Assembly (NCBI GenBank): GCA_944380925.1
Contig: CALWJD010000001.1
Span: 62,001 to 126,000, forward strand
DNA: 64,000 nucleotides
From: UMGS1491 sp944380925
GTDB taxonomy: Bacteria; Bacillota; Clostridia; Oscillospirales; Acutalibacteraceae
Direction: 5' to 3'
Numbering within the stretch: the stretch's first letter is position 1; each line of letters starts with the position of its first letter. Positions 18,292-27,644 of the stretch are shown here, piece after piece. The notes below the pieces were generated by a model that did not search any database, was not told where the DNA came from, and was given only the letters and a program-made list of their open reading frames with translations. The translations under genes were made by a program, and so were the position numbers.

Positions 18292-19824
18292 ATGACTTTG
18301 TATCAAGCACTATATCGCAAATGGCGACCAAAAACATTTGATGACGTAATCGGGCAAGATCAAGTTACCAAAACTTTGAAAAATGAAGTTTCAACAGGAA
18401 AAATATCTCACGCTTATCTTTTTACGGGTTCCAGAGGAACCGGAAAAACCTCTTGCGCCAAAATTTTGGCAAAAGCAATCAACTGCGCAGAACCTTTAAA
18501 CGGCAATCCTTGTGGCAAATGCGAAATATGCAAAAGTATAGAAGCAGATAGCATCCTCGATATCTCGGAAATTGACGCTGCAAGTAACAACGGCGTTGAA
18601 AACATAAGAAACATGCGTGAAGAAGTAATGTTTTCGCCTACAAAATGTAAATATCGTGTTTATATAGTAGACGAAGTTCACATGCTTTCAACAGGCGCTT
18701 TCAATGCTTTTTTAAAAATTCTGGAAGAGCCCCCTTCTCACGTTGTATTTATTTTGGCAACAACCGAAGTTCATAAAATCCCCGCAACAATACTTTCCCG
18801 TTGCCAAAGGTTTGATTTTAAAAGAATAACTCCCGAACAGATCCTAAAAAGAATGCTTTATGTATGCAAGCAAGAATCCATAGAAATCGAAGAAGAGGCA
18901 GCAAAAATCATTGCAAATTCAGCAGACGGAGCTATGAGAGATGCGCTTTCTATTCTTGACCAGTGCGCAAACTCATGCAAAAACAAAATAGATGCTGCTT
19001 CCGTCAGAAATATTTTGGGAATTGCAGGAACGGAATATATTAAAGAAATTGCAGAAAATATATTTAATTCAAATTATAAATTCTGTTTAGACTTAATCTC
19101 AGATATGTACAGCGAATCCAAAAACATGGCAAAACTATGCGAAGAAGTAACCGAATATTTCCGCTTACTTATGATAGAAAAAGTAACAAAAAATCAAACT
19201 AAGCCAAGCGATAATCAAAATGTAAGCACCGAGGACATACTATATTGTTTGGATATATTGCAAGAAGCTTATAAAAATATGGCGCTCGGTACAAACAAAA
19301 AAATTGAGCTTGAAATCGCACTGGTAAAACTTTGCAAAAGATTTTCGCGCGAAACAAAATCACCAAATAAAAATATAGCACCAAAACCCGAAACAAAAGC
19401 TCAAAATAATCCTGAGCCCAAAAAAGAAAAGTCTGCTCCCCCTCCCATAATAAAAAACACCATAATAGAAGCTAAAAACTCAGATACCCCTGAACCTTGT
19501 TTTGAAATGTGGGATAATATATTAGAAAAACTTAAGCAAGATGCGTCTTTAAAATCGCTATATATTTCTCTGATGGGTTCCAAAGCTCACGAAAATAAAA
19601 ACTATATACTGATTGATTCGAAAAACGATCTGGCGTTCGAACTTCTAAGAAAACCCGAAACAAGAAACGCTCTTAAAAAAATAATAAAAGAAACAACGGG
19701 AAAACAATATAATCTTGGTCCTTATAAACCGCAAATGCCAAAAGAAGAAAAAAGCGACCCTTTGCAAAACCTAATAGATAACGCCAAAAAAGGCGGAATA
19801 AATATAAATTTGGAGGAAAAATAA
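18292..19824 (+). CDS. dnaX: DNA polymerase III subunits gamma/tau
   Basis: The clamp-loader ATPase. It opens with YQALYRKWRPKTFDDVIGQ, then Walker A GSRGTGKTSCAK, a zinc site formed by Cys residues in NCAEPLNGNPCGKCEIC, Walker B VYIVDEVHML and the SRC arginine finger ILSRCQRFDF. After about residue 370 come a Lys/Pro-rich linker and a C-terminal domain ending in a tail typical of tau. The 510-residue length fits. TGAGGT precedes ATG 18292. ybaB follows after one base and recR after two more, the classic dnaX-ybaB-recR operon. Confidence 0.95.
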   Translation: MTLYQALYRKWRPKTFDDVIGQDQVTKTLKNEVSTGKISHAYLFTGSRGTGKTSCAKILAKAINCAEPLNGNPCGKCEICKSIEADSILDISEIDAASNNGVENIRNMREEVMFSPTKCKYRVYIVDEVHMLSTGAFNAFLKILEEPPSHVVFILATTEVHKIPATILSRCQRFDFKRITPEQILKRMLYVCKQESIEIEEEAAKIIANSADGAMRDALSILDQCANSCKNKIDAASVRNILGIAGTEYIKEIAENIFNSNYKFCLDLISDMYSESKNMAKLCEEVTEYFRLLMIEKVTKNQTKPSDNQNVSTEDILYCLDILQEAYKNMALGTNKKIELEIALVKLCKRFSRETKSPNKNIAPKPETKAQNNPEPKKEKSAPPPIIKNTIIEAKNSDTPEPCFEMWDNILEKLKQDASLKSLYISLMGSKAHENKNYILIDSKNDLAFELLRKPETRNALKKIIKETTGKQYNLGPYKPQMPKEEKSDPLQNLIDNAKKGGININLEEK

Positions 19825-19825
19825 A

Positions 19826-20170
19826 ATGAAAGTAAGATTACCAAAAAGCAGCGGAGGAATAGGAAACCTACAGCAACTCGCCAAACAAGCACAAGAAGCT
19901 CAAGCTAAAATGGAGCAAGCTTCCTCAGAGCTTGAAAGCAAAGAATATTTTGCAACATCGGGCGGAGAAGCGGTAAAGGTTAAAATTAACGGAAAACTGG
20001 AAGTTCAAAGCATTGAATTAAAACCGGAAGTTGTAGACCCCGAAGAAGTTGATATGCTCTCTGATTTAATAATTGCGGCGGTAAACGAAGCAATTAAAAA
20101 GGCAAATGACGAAAAAGAAGAAGTAATGAACCAAATTTCAGGGCAAATGAATTTACCGGGACTGCTTTAA
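19826..20170 (+). CDS. YbaB/EbfC family nucleoid-associated protein
   Basis: A small DNA-binding protein of 114 residues. It has a long charged N-terminal helix (LQQLAKQAQEAQAKMEQA), the family strand pattern YFATSGGEAVKVKINGKLEVQSIEL and a C-terminal helix. The family forms dimers shaped like tweezers that bind DNA. GGAGG at 19812-19816, inside the end of dnaX, is its ribosome site. It lies between dnaX and recR, as in most Firmicutes. Confidence 0.93.
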   Translation: MKVRLPKSSGGIGNLQQLAKQAQEAQAKMEQASSELESKEYFATSGGEAVKVKINGKLEVQSIELKPEVVDPEEVDMLSDLIIAAVNEAIKKANDEKEEVMNQISGQMNLPGLL

Positions 20171-20172
20171 TT

Positions 20173-20778
20173 ATGGATAAATATTATTTACCATCGCTCG
20201 AAAAACTCAGCGAATGCTTCGAAAGCTTGCCGAGCATTGGAAGAAAATCCGCTCAAAGGCTTGCTTATGCCGTTTTGAAAATGCCCAGTGAAAAAGCGGA
20301 AAATTTCGCAAAAAGCATCATGGAAGCAAAAAAAAGCATACACTACTGCAAACGCTGCTATAATTTTACCGATAAAGAATATTGCGATATTTGCAGCGAT
20401 AAGGCGCGCAATCAATCTATAATATGCGTTGTGGAAGATCCAAAAGATATATCGGCCATAGAACGCACTCAGGAATTCGATGGTTTATATCATGTTCTCC
20501 ACGGAACCATATCACCCTTAAACGGCATAGGGCCCGATGACATTTTTATAAAAGAATTAATAACCAGAATTCAAAAAGAAAAAACCAAAGAAATAATACT
20601 TGCAACCAACCCGACCGTGGAGGGCGAAGCAACTTCCATGTATATTTCAAAGCTTTTAAAGATAAGCGAAGTTAAAACAACAAGGCTTGCTTATGGCGTA
20701 CCTGTGGGTGCCTCACTTGAATTTGCAGACGAAGTAACCCTCTCCCGTGCACTAATCGGCAGGCAAGAAATTGTTTAA
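20173..20778 (+). CDS. recR: Recombination mediator protein RecR
   Basis: RecR helps load RecA on gapped DNA with RecO and RecF. The 201-residue product has the helix-hairpin-helix LPSIGRKSAQRLAYA, a four-cysteine zinc motif (CKRCYNFTDKEYCDIC), a Toprim domain (IICVVEDPKDI through ATNPTVEGEATSMYI) and the C-terminal TRLAYGVPVGASLEFADEVTL stretch. ATG 20173 follows the ybaB stop by two bases. It ends the dnaX operon. Confidence 0.96.
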   Translation: MDKYYLPSLEKLSECFESLPSIGRKSAQRLAYAVLKMPSEKAENFAKSIMEAKKSIHYCKRCYNFTDKEYCDICSDKARNQSIICVVEDPKDISAIERTQEFDGLYHVLHGTISPLNGIGPDDIFIKELITRIQKEKTKEIILATNPTVEGEATSMYISKLLKISEVKTTRLAYGVPVGASLEFADEVTLSRALIGRQEIV

Positions 20779-20918
20779 ATTGTATGAAAATCCAATTTAC
20801 AAACTATTATTTATTTCCGCTTGCAAAACTAGATTTTTGATAAAAAATGTGCTACAATAAAAATCGATGTTAATTTCAAATTAATATTATTTTATTAATT
20901 ACAAAGGAGAAAAATTTT

Positions 20919-21443
20919 ATGGCAATTAATTTAACAGAAAATGTCAAAACATACCTCACCTATGCCGGAATCGCTATTACCAGCGCAGCCGTTGGAGCTT
21001 TAATTTTGCTAGCAGGTCAAGGCATTAACAATTGGCGTCATCCCAAAGTACCTGCAATTGCAGTTACCGACGATATACTTTCCGCCGCCCAAGGTAGACC
21101 CGTAGGAGAGCTACGAGAAGAGTTAGATACATTAAATGGACAGACTGGCAGATTAACTCAGGCTCGAGACGATGCTCAGCGTATCGTAAATGACGCAGGC
21201 GAAGGCGGCGCCACCGCCGAGCAAACAGCAGCGCTTGAAGCTGCACAAAAAGCGCTTGACGAACACAATGCGCAAATTGCTAAACTTACAGCGCAAATCG
21301 CAGTTAACGGCGTGCTTGCCAACGCAGACCAACGTGCTGAGTTAGTAAATAGAATCAACAACTTAGCTCCGGTATCTCAAACATCAGAGCAGCACCAGAG
21401 CAGCACCAGAGCAGCAACACCAGCAGCACCGGAGCAGCAGTAG
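20919..21443 (+). CDS. Hypothetical membrane-anchored coiled-coil protein with repeat-bearing tail
   Basis: I do not recognise this protein. It has one N-terminal membrane segment (IAITSAAVGALILLAGQGI, residues about 18-36), then an Ala/Glu/Gln-rich region likely to form a coiled coil (EELDTLNGQTGRLTQARDDA and a second helix of the same kind), and a Gln/Ala/Pro/Ser tail. Base composition is richer in G and C than its neighbours. The tail is encoded by an 11-base tandem repeat (three copies, 21385-21417) which is not a multiple of three. AAAGGAG precedes the ATG, and TGCTACAAT upstream (near 20850) could be an extended -10. A terminator follows at 21560. Confidence 0.6.
   Translation: MAINLTENVKTYLTYAGIAITSAAVGALILLAGQGINNWRHPKVPAIAVTDDILSAAQGRPVGELREELDTLNGQTGRLTQARDDAQRIVNDAGEGGATAEQTAALEAAQKALDEHNAQIAKLTAQIAVNGVLANADQRAELVNRINNLAPVSQTSEQHQSSTRAATPAAPEQQ
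21385..21417 (+). repeat. Three 11-base tandem repeats in a coding 3' end
   Basis: CAGAGCAGCAC is repeated twice exactly and a third time with one change; more degenerate copies follow. The unit is not a multiple of three, so gain or loss of one copy would change the reading frame of the last residues. Confidence 0.8.
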
Positions 21444-21559
21444 CACTAACAGCAGGTAACTAATAATATATTAGTACCTATTTACATTCTATCTCAGAAC
21501 GATAGTTAACTCATAGTATATACTATTAAAAGCTTTATATTTGAAATTAACAAAGTATT

Positions 21560-21591
21560 CCACCATCCATTTATTTTGGGTGGTGGTTTTT
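21560..21591 (+). terminator. Rho-independent terminator
   Basis: CCACCATCC (21560-21568) pairs with GGGTGGTGG (21578-21586) through nine base pairs, one of them G-T, and is followed by five T. It ends the transcript of the coiled-coil protein gene. Confidence 0.85.
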
Positions 21592-21769
21592 CATGTTTGA
21601 ATTTTTACAATAAATTTAGATATTCACTGACGTATTCTAACCCATACACAAATATTATAAACACAGATTGAAAATGATAAAAAACAGATTGCAAAAATTG
21701 GGGTTCCAAATATAGATCGCATTTATTTTATCTTTTAATGGTAAACACCGCACCACTGCAATAAAATAA

Positions 21770-21945
21770 TGATATTGTATATCTAAAAACTTTAATTTAA
21801 ATCGGTCGATCATTGTTGCATGCCCGATTGCTTCTGTATAAACGCATTTTCGGCAGGTAAAAAAACGGCGGCTCAGGAAGCTCCTCGCTTGGTTTCAAAC
21901 TTCCGAAATTGCAAAAAATATATAGTTTCTGATATATAATAAGTC
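21770..21945 (+). pseudogene. Decayed fragment of a solute-binding protein gene
   Basis: This plus-strand stretch matches the coding strand of the lipoprotein gene at 22699-24210 over roughly 150 bases (its region 22930-23090), in inverted orientation. Near-identical segments include TTTAAATCGGTCGAT, CTGTATAAACGCA, CTTCCGAAAT and TATATAGTTTCTGA. Translated, residues such as KKYIVS and AAQE remain recognisable, but single-base gaps shift the frame in the middle and a stop follows. It is a relic of a second copy. No other gene is seen from 21592 to 22033. Confidence 0.75.
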
Positions 21946-22033
21946 ACTTTTCTCTACTAACCTGTTTCTGATACTGATTTTATACCCAAAAGTAATTTTA
22001 TATCGCATGTTGTTTCTTTATATCTTTAGACAT

Positions 22034-22066
22034 AAATAAAGCCTTCGAAATTTTCGGAGGCTTTTT
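22034..22066 (-). terminator. Terminator of the minus-strand gene pair, possibly bidirectional
   Basis: AAAGCCTTCGAAA with TTTTCGGAGGCTTT forms a long stem with T-rich flanks on both strands. It lies 30 bases beyond the stop of the gene at 22095. Confidence 0.75.
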
Positions 22067-22094
22067 ATCAAAAATATAAATATAAAAATATAAC

Positions 22095-22661
22095 CTATAA
22101 TGAAACATTATCAAAATTATATCCCGCCGCTTTTAATGCATCCAAAGTGTGATCCTTTCCCAAGGATACGTACTCTTGATATACTTTCGCTTCTATCTCT
22201 TTGGCTACTTTTTCATCAGCCCTTGCCATCTCTCGCACTTTTAAAATCAATTCATAGATGCTGTCAAAAACAGGTTCTCTATCCAATTCGCCATTTCTTG
22301 CGCCGTTTGCATTTTTTGCCTCGTCTTGGAAGTTAGTGGACCTTAAATATTTTTCCGTTGAAGTTCGAACGGCTCTAACGAGTTCCCCGCATTCTTGACC
22401 GCCAAAATGAGCCTTATCGTCACCTTTTACTCTACATTTCATCATCATGGGGAGGTCATTTATCTTTCTTAAAAACACCCTGTAAGCTTGCTCAACCTCC
22501 AAAACCAGTTCCGTAAAGCAACGCTCCTGCGATGCTTCCTTTCCGGAACTCTGATATTCTTTTAAAAGATTTATAATTCCTTCCAGAAATCTTTTATCCC
22601 AAACGCGTGAACTTCGCTTTATAAAGGAAGTATCAAGCGCTTCCCTAACACTATTGTTCAT
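22095..22661 (-). CDS. Hypothetical helical protein downstream of the solute-binding lipoprotein
   Basis: I do not recognise this protein of about 188 residues. It is charged, almost wholly helical by composition and without a signal peptide or membrane segment, so it is probably cytoplasmic. The frame extends to 22694, but AAGGGAGA followed by seven bases points to ATG 22661 (MNNSVREALDTSF). It starts 38 bases after the lipoprotein gene and shares its terminator, so the two are likely co-transcribed. No motif suggests a function. Confidence 0.6.
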   Translation of the reverse strand: MNNSVREALDTSFIKRSSRVWDKRFLEGIINLLKEYQSSGKEASQERCFTELVLEVEQAYRVFLRKINDLPMMMKCRVKGDDKAHFGGQECGELVRAVRTSTEKYLRSTNFQDEAKNANGARNGELDREPVFDSIYELILKVREMARADEKVAKEIEAKVYQEYVSLGKDHTLDALKAAGYNFDNVSL

Positions 22662-22698
22662 AGAAAATCTCCCTTTCTTAAAATAGTTTAACACACCC

Positions 22699-24210
22699 TT
22701 ATTGAAGCTCTTTCCACTTCATCATAAGATATGCCGCTATTTTTTCGCGGTCTTCGTAACTCCAACTTGCTTTTGTATAGAATTGCTCTATAAAGTATTT
22801 ACCTACTAAATCACACCATCCACCGGGCGTACCCTGATAAACAGGAGGCAAAACTCTGCCTTCTGCCATATATTCAATTAAAGAACGGGAAAACGCATTA
22901 TCAATTATGCCACTTTCTTTGGCGTCGTAAGGCGTAAGTTCAAATTCAGAAACTATATATTTTTTTGCTATTTCGGAAGTCTGGAACCAAGCAAGAAACT
23001 CCTGCGCCGCTCTTTTTTCTTTGCCTGCGGAGTTTGCGTTTATACAAAAATAATTGGGCACATAAGTAGTAATCGACCGATTTAAATTTCTTGCAATATA
23101 ATCCGATGATGAAACATTTTCGGCCAAAATCGGCATCTTAATCGGAATAAACACGCTTCTTTTTGCAACCGATAAATCAAACATGGATAAATTGTTGTAA
23201 TCCTCAGTACTTGCGAGCAAGAACAGCGCTTTTCCGTTAACAAAATTCTTCATAGACTGGCTAACACTATTCTGGGTATTGCTTACAAGCTCCGTGCCCC
23301 TTGCCAGCGGTCCGCTTCCCCCTGCCATGCTCAGGGTAATGTTCTCGAGGGCCTCACTAAACTTCATAAAAATATCTTTAAAATTGTTAATTTGCAATTC
23401 ATTGGAAATGTTCGCATCAGCTGCAGAAGCAAATATCGCCGCAAGCGGAATGTTCATCAAATAGCTTCCCGTATACTTAGGGATACCTGCCGAAAAAGTA
23501 AACACGCCATCTAAATTTTTGCTCATCTCACGCTTTTCGGAAACAAAAGTATAGGAATTATTGTTTAAAGTAACCTCCGAAAGCGACTCCGAATCAATAT
23601 ATAAATTAAGAGCATTTACAAATTCGGAAAATTCTTCATAACTGCATTCTTTTAAATCGTTGAGCAGTAACCTATATTTATCGCCACCAACAAGAGAAGC
23701 CAGCATTTTGGGGTCCACAAGCATTCCAAAACCCTCTATATTATATGGAACGCCAAAGTTATCGGTAGTATTGGAACTTAGCCTTAAGTTTTCCGGAATA
23801 TTTTTAATGGCTTCCTTGAAAGAGCCTTCCGTTGCGTTATTAAAATCCCAAACTTGGGAATTTTCTTTAAGAACCTCTAAATCCTGCATATTGCTGACGG
23901 TAAAAATATCAGGAGGATACTCGCCGCCAAGATACTCTTTTAAATTATCGAAAGTATTTTCATCGTCAGATGGCGTAACAGTCCTTATGATAACGCCTGT
24001 TTTTGCCGTATACTCATCGCACATCTTTCTGAAAGCAGAACCTATGTTTGCATTTGAATTATAAATAAAAATGTCATAATCCTTTTTGGTAGCATTTCCA
24101 AGGCTGCTATCAGAATCTTCATTCTTTTTACACCCCGACATCGTCAAAACCAAGCTAACAGAAAGTCCCCAAGACAAAATTTTTGATACTTGTTTAAAAA
24201 ATTTTTTCAA
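22699..24210 (-). CDS. Extracellular solute-binding lipoprotein (ABC transporter family 1 type)
   Basis: A lipoprotein of 503 residues with a signal peptide ending in the lipobox-like LTMSGC (Cys27). The mature part has the bilobed layout of carbohydrate-type binding proteins: KDYDIFIYNSNANIGSAF at the start, PPDIFTVSNMQDLEVL in the first lobe, and AAQEFLAWFQTSEIAKKYI near the C-terminus. The start is TTG 24210 behind GGAGATGA. No permease or ATPase gene is adjacent, so its transporter must be elsewhere, or it works alone. A decayed copy lies in inverted orientation at 21770-21945. The substrate is unknown; sugars are the family norm. Confidence 0.82.
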   Translation of the reverse strand: MKKFFKQVSKILSWGLSVSLVLTMSGCKKNEDSDSSLGNATKKDYDIFIYNSNANIGSAFRKMCDEYTAKTGVIIRTVTPSDDENTFDNLKEYLGGEYPPDIFTVSNMQDLEVLKENSQVWDFNNATEGSFKEAIKNIPENLRLSSNTTDNFGVPYNIEGFGMLVDPKMLASLVGGDKYRLLLNDLKECSYEEFSEFVNALNLYIDSESLSEVTLNNNSYTFVSEKREMSKNLDGVFTFSAGIPKYTGSYLMNIPLAAIFASAADANISNELQINNFKDIFMKFSEALENITLSMAGGSGPLARGTELVSNTQNSVSQSMKNFVNGKALFLLASTEDYNNLSMFDLSVAKRSVFIPIKMPILAENVSSSDYIARNLNRSITTYVPNYFCINANSAGKEKRAAQEFLAWFQTSEIAKKYIVSEFELTPYDAKESGIIDNAFSRSLIEYMAEGRVLPPVYQGTPGGWCDLVGKYFIEQFYTKASWSYEDREKIAAYLMMKWKELQ

Positions 24211-24392
24211 AAAATCATCTCCAAAAATAATATTAAAGAGAATGTTTATAAAAAGCGAATTTGATTAGTAGATAATATATCATTTTTTTATGTAATTCAA
24301 TAGTTTAAATTAATTTTTTAACTTTGAGTCATATTATATTTTTTTTTGCATATCAATTTAATAAAAGAAATTAGTAAAAGGACAAGAAATAA

Positions 24393-25358
24393 ATGATGGA
24401 CGAAAAAATAAAAATTAAAAAATTTGATGAAATAGTAAGTTTTTTTGAAGGCAAACTAAAAGCTCCTCTACAAAACGTACCCGAAAAAATAAAATCCGAA
24501 ACGCAAGAAATAAGGTTAAGGCTCGGCAAAAACATAGCTCTTATATGCAAGCAAAAAACTTATTTTATAGATACTTCAGGAAATATCCACAGTTCCCCAA
24601 ATGAAAATTTCCCAAAACTATACCCGACATGCTCTGAAATCGAAAATTATTTATATTCTGTTTGTGGTTACTCTGTTTATAGTTTCCAGGAACAAATAAA
24701 AAACGGCTTTATAACCACCAAAAGCGGAAACAGAATTGGAATTTGCGGGACTGCGGTAATAAAAAACGGTTTAATCACAAATATAAAAAACATAACTTCA
24801 CTTAATCTGCGTATAGCAAAAGAATTTCCCGAATGTTCATCGGAAATTTTTGAAAAAATAAGGTCAATAAATGGCGGCGTTTTAATTGTCGGCCCTCCGG
24901 GGTGCGGAAAAACTACCATTTTAAGAGACCTTGCAAAAAAAATTTCCTCCACGCCGATAAACAATAAATTTAAAAAAGTAATTATCGCGGATGAGCGCTC
25001 CGAAATAGCGGCAAGCCTTTACGAACATCCATTTTTTGACATTGGCTTTAGCGATGTTTTAAATGGATTTCCAAAAAAAGAAGCATTTGAAATAGCCATA
25101 AGATGCCAATCTCCCGACGTTATAATTTGCGATGAGATAGGCGCATATGAAGATGCAGATGCGGTAAACCAAAGCATGAATGCCGGAGTACAAGTCATAG
25201 CAACCATTCACGCAAACAATTTAGAAGAACTAAAAAAGCGTCCTTCCGCCAAAAAAATATTAAAGTCCGGTGCGTTTGAAAAAATTATATTTTTAGATAG
25301 TAGCTACCCTTTCGGAAAAATAAAAAACATTTATGAAATGAGCGAAATAAATCTATGA
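24393..25358 (+). CDS. spoIIIAA: Stage III sporulation protein AA (ATPase)
   Basis: A secretion-type ATPase for the SpoIIIA-SpoIIQ channel between mother cell and forespore. The 321-residue product has Walker A GPPGCGKTT, a Walker B region (DVIICDEIGAYEDADAV) and TIHANNLEEL, as in type II/IV secretion ATPases. It begins the eight-gene spoIIIA operon and overlaps spoIIIAB by four bases. Upstream, CATATTAT near 24335 could be the -10 of a sigma-E promoter, as known for this operon in Bacillus; this is tentative. Confidence 0.95.
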   Translation: MMDEKIKIKKFDEIVSFFEGKLKAPLQNVPEKIKSETQEIRLRLGKNIALICKQKTYFIDTSGNIHSSPNENFPKLYPTCSEIENYLYSVCGYSVYSFQEQIKNGFITTKSGNRIGICGTAVIKNGLITNIKNITSLNLRIAKEFPECSSEIFEKIRSINGGVLIVGPPGCGKTTILRDLAKKISSTPINNKFKKVIIADERSEIAASLYEHPFFDIGFSDVLNGFPKKEAFEIAIRCQSPDVIICDEIGAYEDADAVNQSMNAGVQVIATIHANNLEELKKRPSAKKILKSGAFEKIIFLDSSYPFGKIKNIYEMSEINL

Positions 25359-25861
25359 TTATCAAAGCTTTGGGACTATTTGCAATTATAATTTCTTGCT
25401 TTTTAATCGGGGTTTCGATATACGAACAATACTATCGCCGGACGGCTTTTTTACAAAACTATATAAACTTCGTAATTTATATAAAAAACGAAATAAACTA
25501 TACAAAAAATCCTATACACAAAATATTTAAAAATTATAATGGCCAAACATGTTTAAAAGATTATGCATTAAAGCTATCAGAAAACCTCAAATCAAATTCG
25601 TTGGAGCATTCTTGGTTCGAAATCTTTAAAAACCTTACCAAAGAGCACGGTGTTTCGCCATCAGAACAAACTATAATAACTGAAATAGGAAAAAACTTAG
25701 GAATCGGTGATTCGGAAATTCAGATAAATATCCTTAAGCATCATATTGAAACTCTTAAAGCATGCTTAAGTGACGCAGCAAAAGTACAAAAATCTAAAGG
25801 CAAACTTCCAATAGTATTAGGCCTTGGCATAGGACTATTTATCGCCATAATCTTTTTATAA
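25355..25861 (+). CDS. spoIIIAB: Stage III sporulation protein AB
   Basis: A 168-residue protein with a membrane segment at each end (ALGLFAIIISCFLIGVSI and LPIVLGLGIGLFIAIIFL) and a helical domain between them, the layout of SpoIIIAB, which resembles a type II secretion GspF domain. It overlaps spoIIIAA by ATGA and ends just before spoIIIAC. The assignment rests on both the fold pattern and the position. Confidence 0.9.
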   Translation: MIIKALGLFAIIISCFLIGVSIYEQYYRRTAFLQNYINFVIYIKNEINYTKNPIHKIFKNYNGQTCLKDYALKLSENLKSNSLEHSWFEIFKNLTKEHGVSPSEQTIITEIGKNLGIGDSEIQINILKHHIETLKACLSDAAKVQKSKGKLPIVLGLGIGLFIAIIFL

Positions 25862-25881
25862 ACTTGGGGGAAACCTTAAAA

Positions 25882-26076
25882 ATGAATGTGGATTTAATTT
25901 TCAAAATAGCGGCTGTGGGAATTATTGTTGCGGTTTTAAATCAAGTTTTAATTCGTTCGGGGCGAGAAGAACAAGCTATGATGACCACCTTAGCCGGATT
26001 AATAGTGGTGCTTATGATGATTATTGAACAAATAGACACGCTTTTTAAAACAATAAAATCCGTTTTCAACCTATAG
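25882..26076 (+). CDS. spoIIIAC: Stage III sporulation protein AC
   Basis: A small protein of 64 residues with two membrane segments (LIFKIAAVGIIVAVLNQVL and TLAGLIVVLMMII) separated by the conserved-looking RSGREEQAM loop. I chose ATG 25882 with GGGGGA about ten bases before it; TTG 25864 in the same frame lies upstream of that site. It is the third gene of the spoIIIA operon. Confidence 0.92.
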   Translation: MNVDLIFKIAAVGIIVAVLNQVLIRSGREEQAMMTTLAGLIVVLMMIIEQIDTLFKTIKSVFNL

Positions 26077-26091
26077 AGGTGAGTTATACCA

Positions 26092-26481
26092 ATGGAATTT
26101 ATAAATTTATCTGGGCTTGTACTTATTTCTTTGATATTATCTGTAACGCTTAAAAAGTATTTATCGGAATATGCAATAATTATAAACATAATTTCGGGGG
26201 TAATAATTACCTATTTTATTATTTCTATGGCCACTCCACCGGTTGAATATATAAAAAATTTGTTTTCACAAACAAAAGTCCCCGGAGAATATATGGCAAT
26301 ACTTTTTAAATCCTTGGGAATTTGTTTTGTATCGCAGTTTTTATATGACTCATGCATTGATGCCGGCGAAAAATCGCTGGCTTCAAAAATAGAGCTCGCT
26401 TGTAAACTCGGGATATTCACCTGTTCCCTACCCTTATTTAAACAAATAACTCAAACGGCTTTAAAATTTATAGGACGCTGA
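26092..26481 (+). CDS. spoIIIAD: Stage III sporulation protein AD
   Basis: A membrane protein of 129 residues with about four hydrophobic segments. The family stretch GICFVSQFLYDSCIDAGEKS is in the C-terminal half. AGGTGAG precedes ATG 26092. It lies in the expected position between spoIIIAC and spoIIIAE. Confidence 0.92.
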   Translation: MEFINLSGLVLISLILSVTLKKYLSEYAIIINIISGVIITYFIISMATPPVEYIKNLFSQTKVPGEYMAILFKSLGICFVSQFLYDSCIDAGEKSLASKIELACKLGIFTCSLPLFKQITQTALKFIGR

Positions 26482-26487
26482 AAAACA

Positions 26488-27627
26488 ATGAAGAAAATCT
26501 TAAAAATATTAATTTATTTTTTGATAGCCCTATTCTTAAACACCATAGTATATGCAAACGAAAGCACCGACTTTGGAAATATATATAAAGAACAATATAA
26601 AATAAGTAAAGCAGAGGCTCTACCCGATAAACTGCCAAAAGAAAGCGCAAAAATACTGGAAGACATCGGCATAAAATCGCCTGAATGGAAAAATTTTGAA
26701 AATCTTTCCATTGAAAAAATATTTAAAAAAATATCAGATGTAACAAAAGAAAAATTTTACTCTCCTTTTGCCTCGTTTGTTTCTGTAATTTTTGTAATTT
26801 TACTATATGCAATAATTTCTAATCTAAAAAATTCATTCGGAAGCAAAGAAATTTCCAAAATTATGGGAATTGTCAGTACAATTTGTCTTAGCAGCCTGAT
26901 CATATACCCTGTTACCAAATGTATAAATAATTCATCTGTTGCAATACAAAACGCCGCTGAATTTACCATCTATTCCGTTCCTATAATAAGCGTAATAATG
27001 GTGGCTTCGGGACACGCTCTATCCGCCACATCATACCAAACTTTAGTCATGATTGCGGGGCAAGCAATATCGTACGTATCTAAATTCTTTTTAGTGCCCT
27101 TTATAAACGCACTTTTCGGGATATCAATCATTTCTTCGATCTCATCAAACCTGAATTTAGATAGCCTTTGCAAAACCATCTGCAAATTTTTAAAAACGCT
27201 CTTAAAGTTTATATCATACATTTTTACAAGCATTCTTGCGCTCCAAAATTTAGTAACACATTCTGCGGATAACTTGGGAATAAACGCCTTAAAATTTGCG
27301 ATTGACAGTTGCGTCCCCATTGTGGGAGGAACACTTAGCGATTCTTTTTCCACAGTTCACGCATGCATAAAGTTATTAAAATCAGGAGTCGGCGCTTTCG
27401 GGATATTAGCCTGCGCCGCAATATTTTTACCCGTAGTAGCCGAGTGCTTTGCGTGGATTATATTTTTAAATATCAGCACAAGCGTAGTAAATGTGTTTGG
27501 GCTAAAAAAAATAAATTCTATTTTCGAATCCACTAAAAATATCATTTCGATAAATTTAGCCGTTATATTATGCTCGCTGAGCGTTCTCACGGTATCGTGT
27601 TTTATATTAATTTTAATAGGAAGATAA
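26488..27627 (+). CDS. spoIIIAE: Stage III sporulation protein AE
   Basis: A 379-residue polytopic protein with an N-terminal signal segment (ILIYFLIALFLNTIVYA), an extracytoplasmic helical region and then about seven membrane segments. The middle has the family-type YSVPIISVIMVASGHALSA and a later NLVTHSADNLGINALKFAID stretch. It is the largest membrane component of the SpoIIIA channel. It begins six bases after spoIIIAD. Confidence 0.93.
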   Translation: MKKILKILIYFLIALFLNTIVYANESTDFGNIYKEQYKISKAEALPDKLPKESAKILEDIGIKSPEWKNFENLSIEKIFKKISDVTKEKFYSPFASFVSVIFVILLYAIISNLKNSFGSKEISKIMGIVSTICLSSLIIYPVTKCINNSSVAIQNAAEFTIYSVPIISVIMVASGHALSATSYQTLVMIAGQAISYVSKFFLVPFINALFGISIISSISSNLNLDSLCKTICKFLKTLLKFISYIFTSILALQNLVTHSADNLGINALKFAIDSCVPIVGGTLSDSFSTVHACIKLLKSGVGAFGILACAAIFLPVVAECFAWIIFLNISTSVVNVFGLKKINSIFESTKNIISINLAVILCSLSVLTVSCFILILIGR

Positions 27628-27644
27628 AAAGGAAGCCGTTATAT

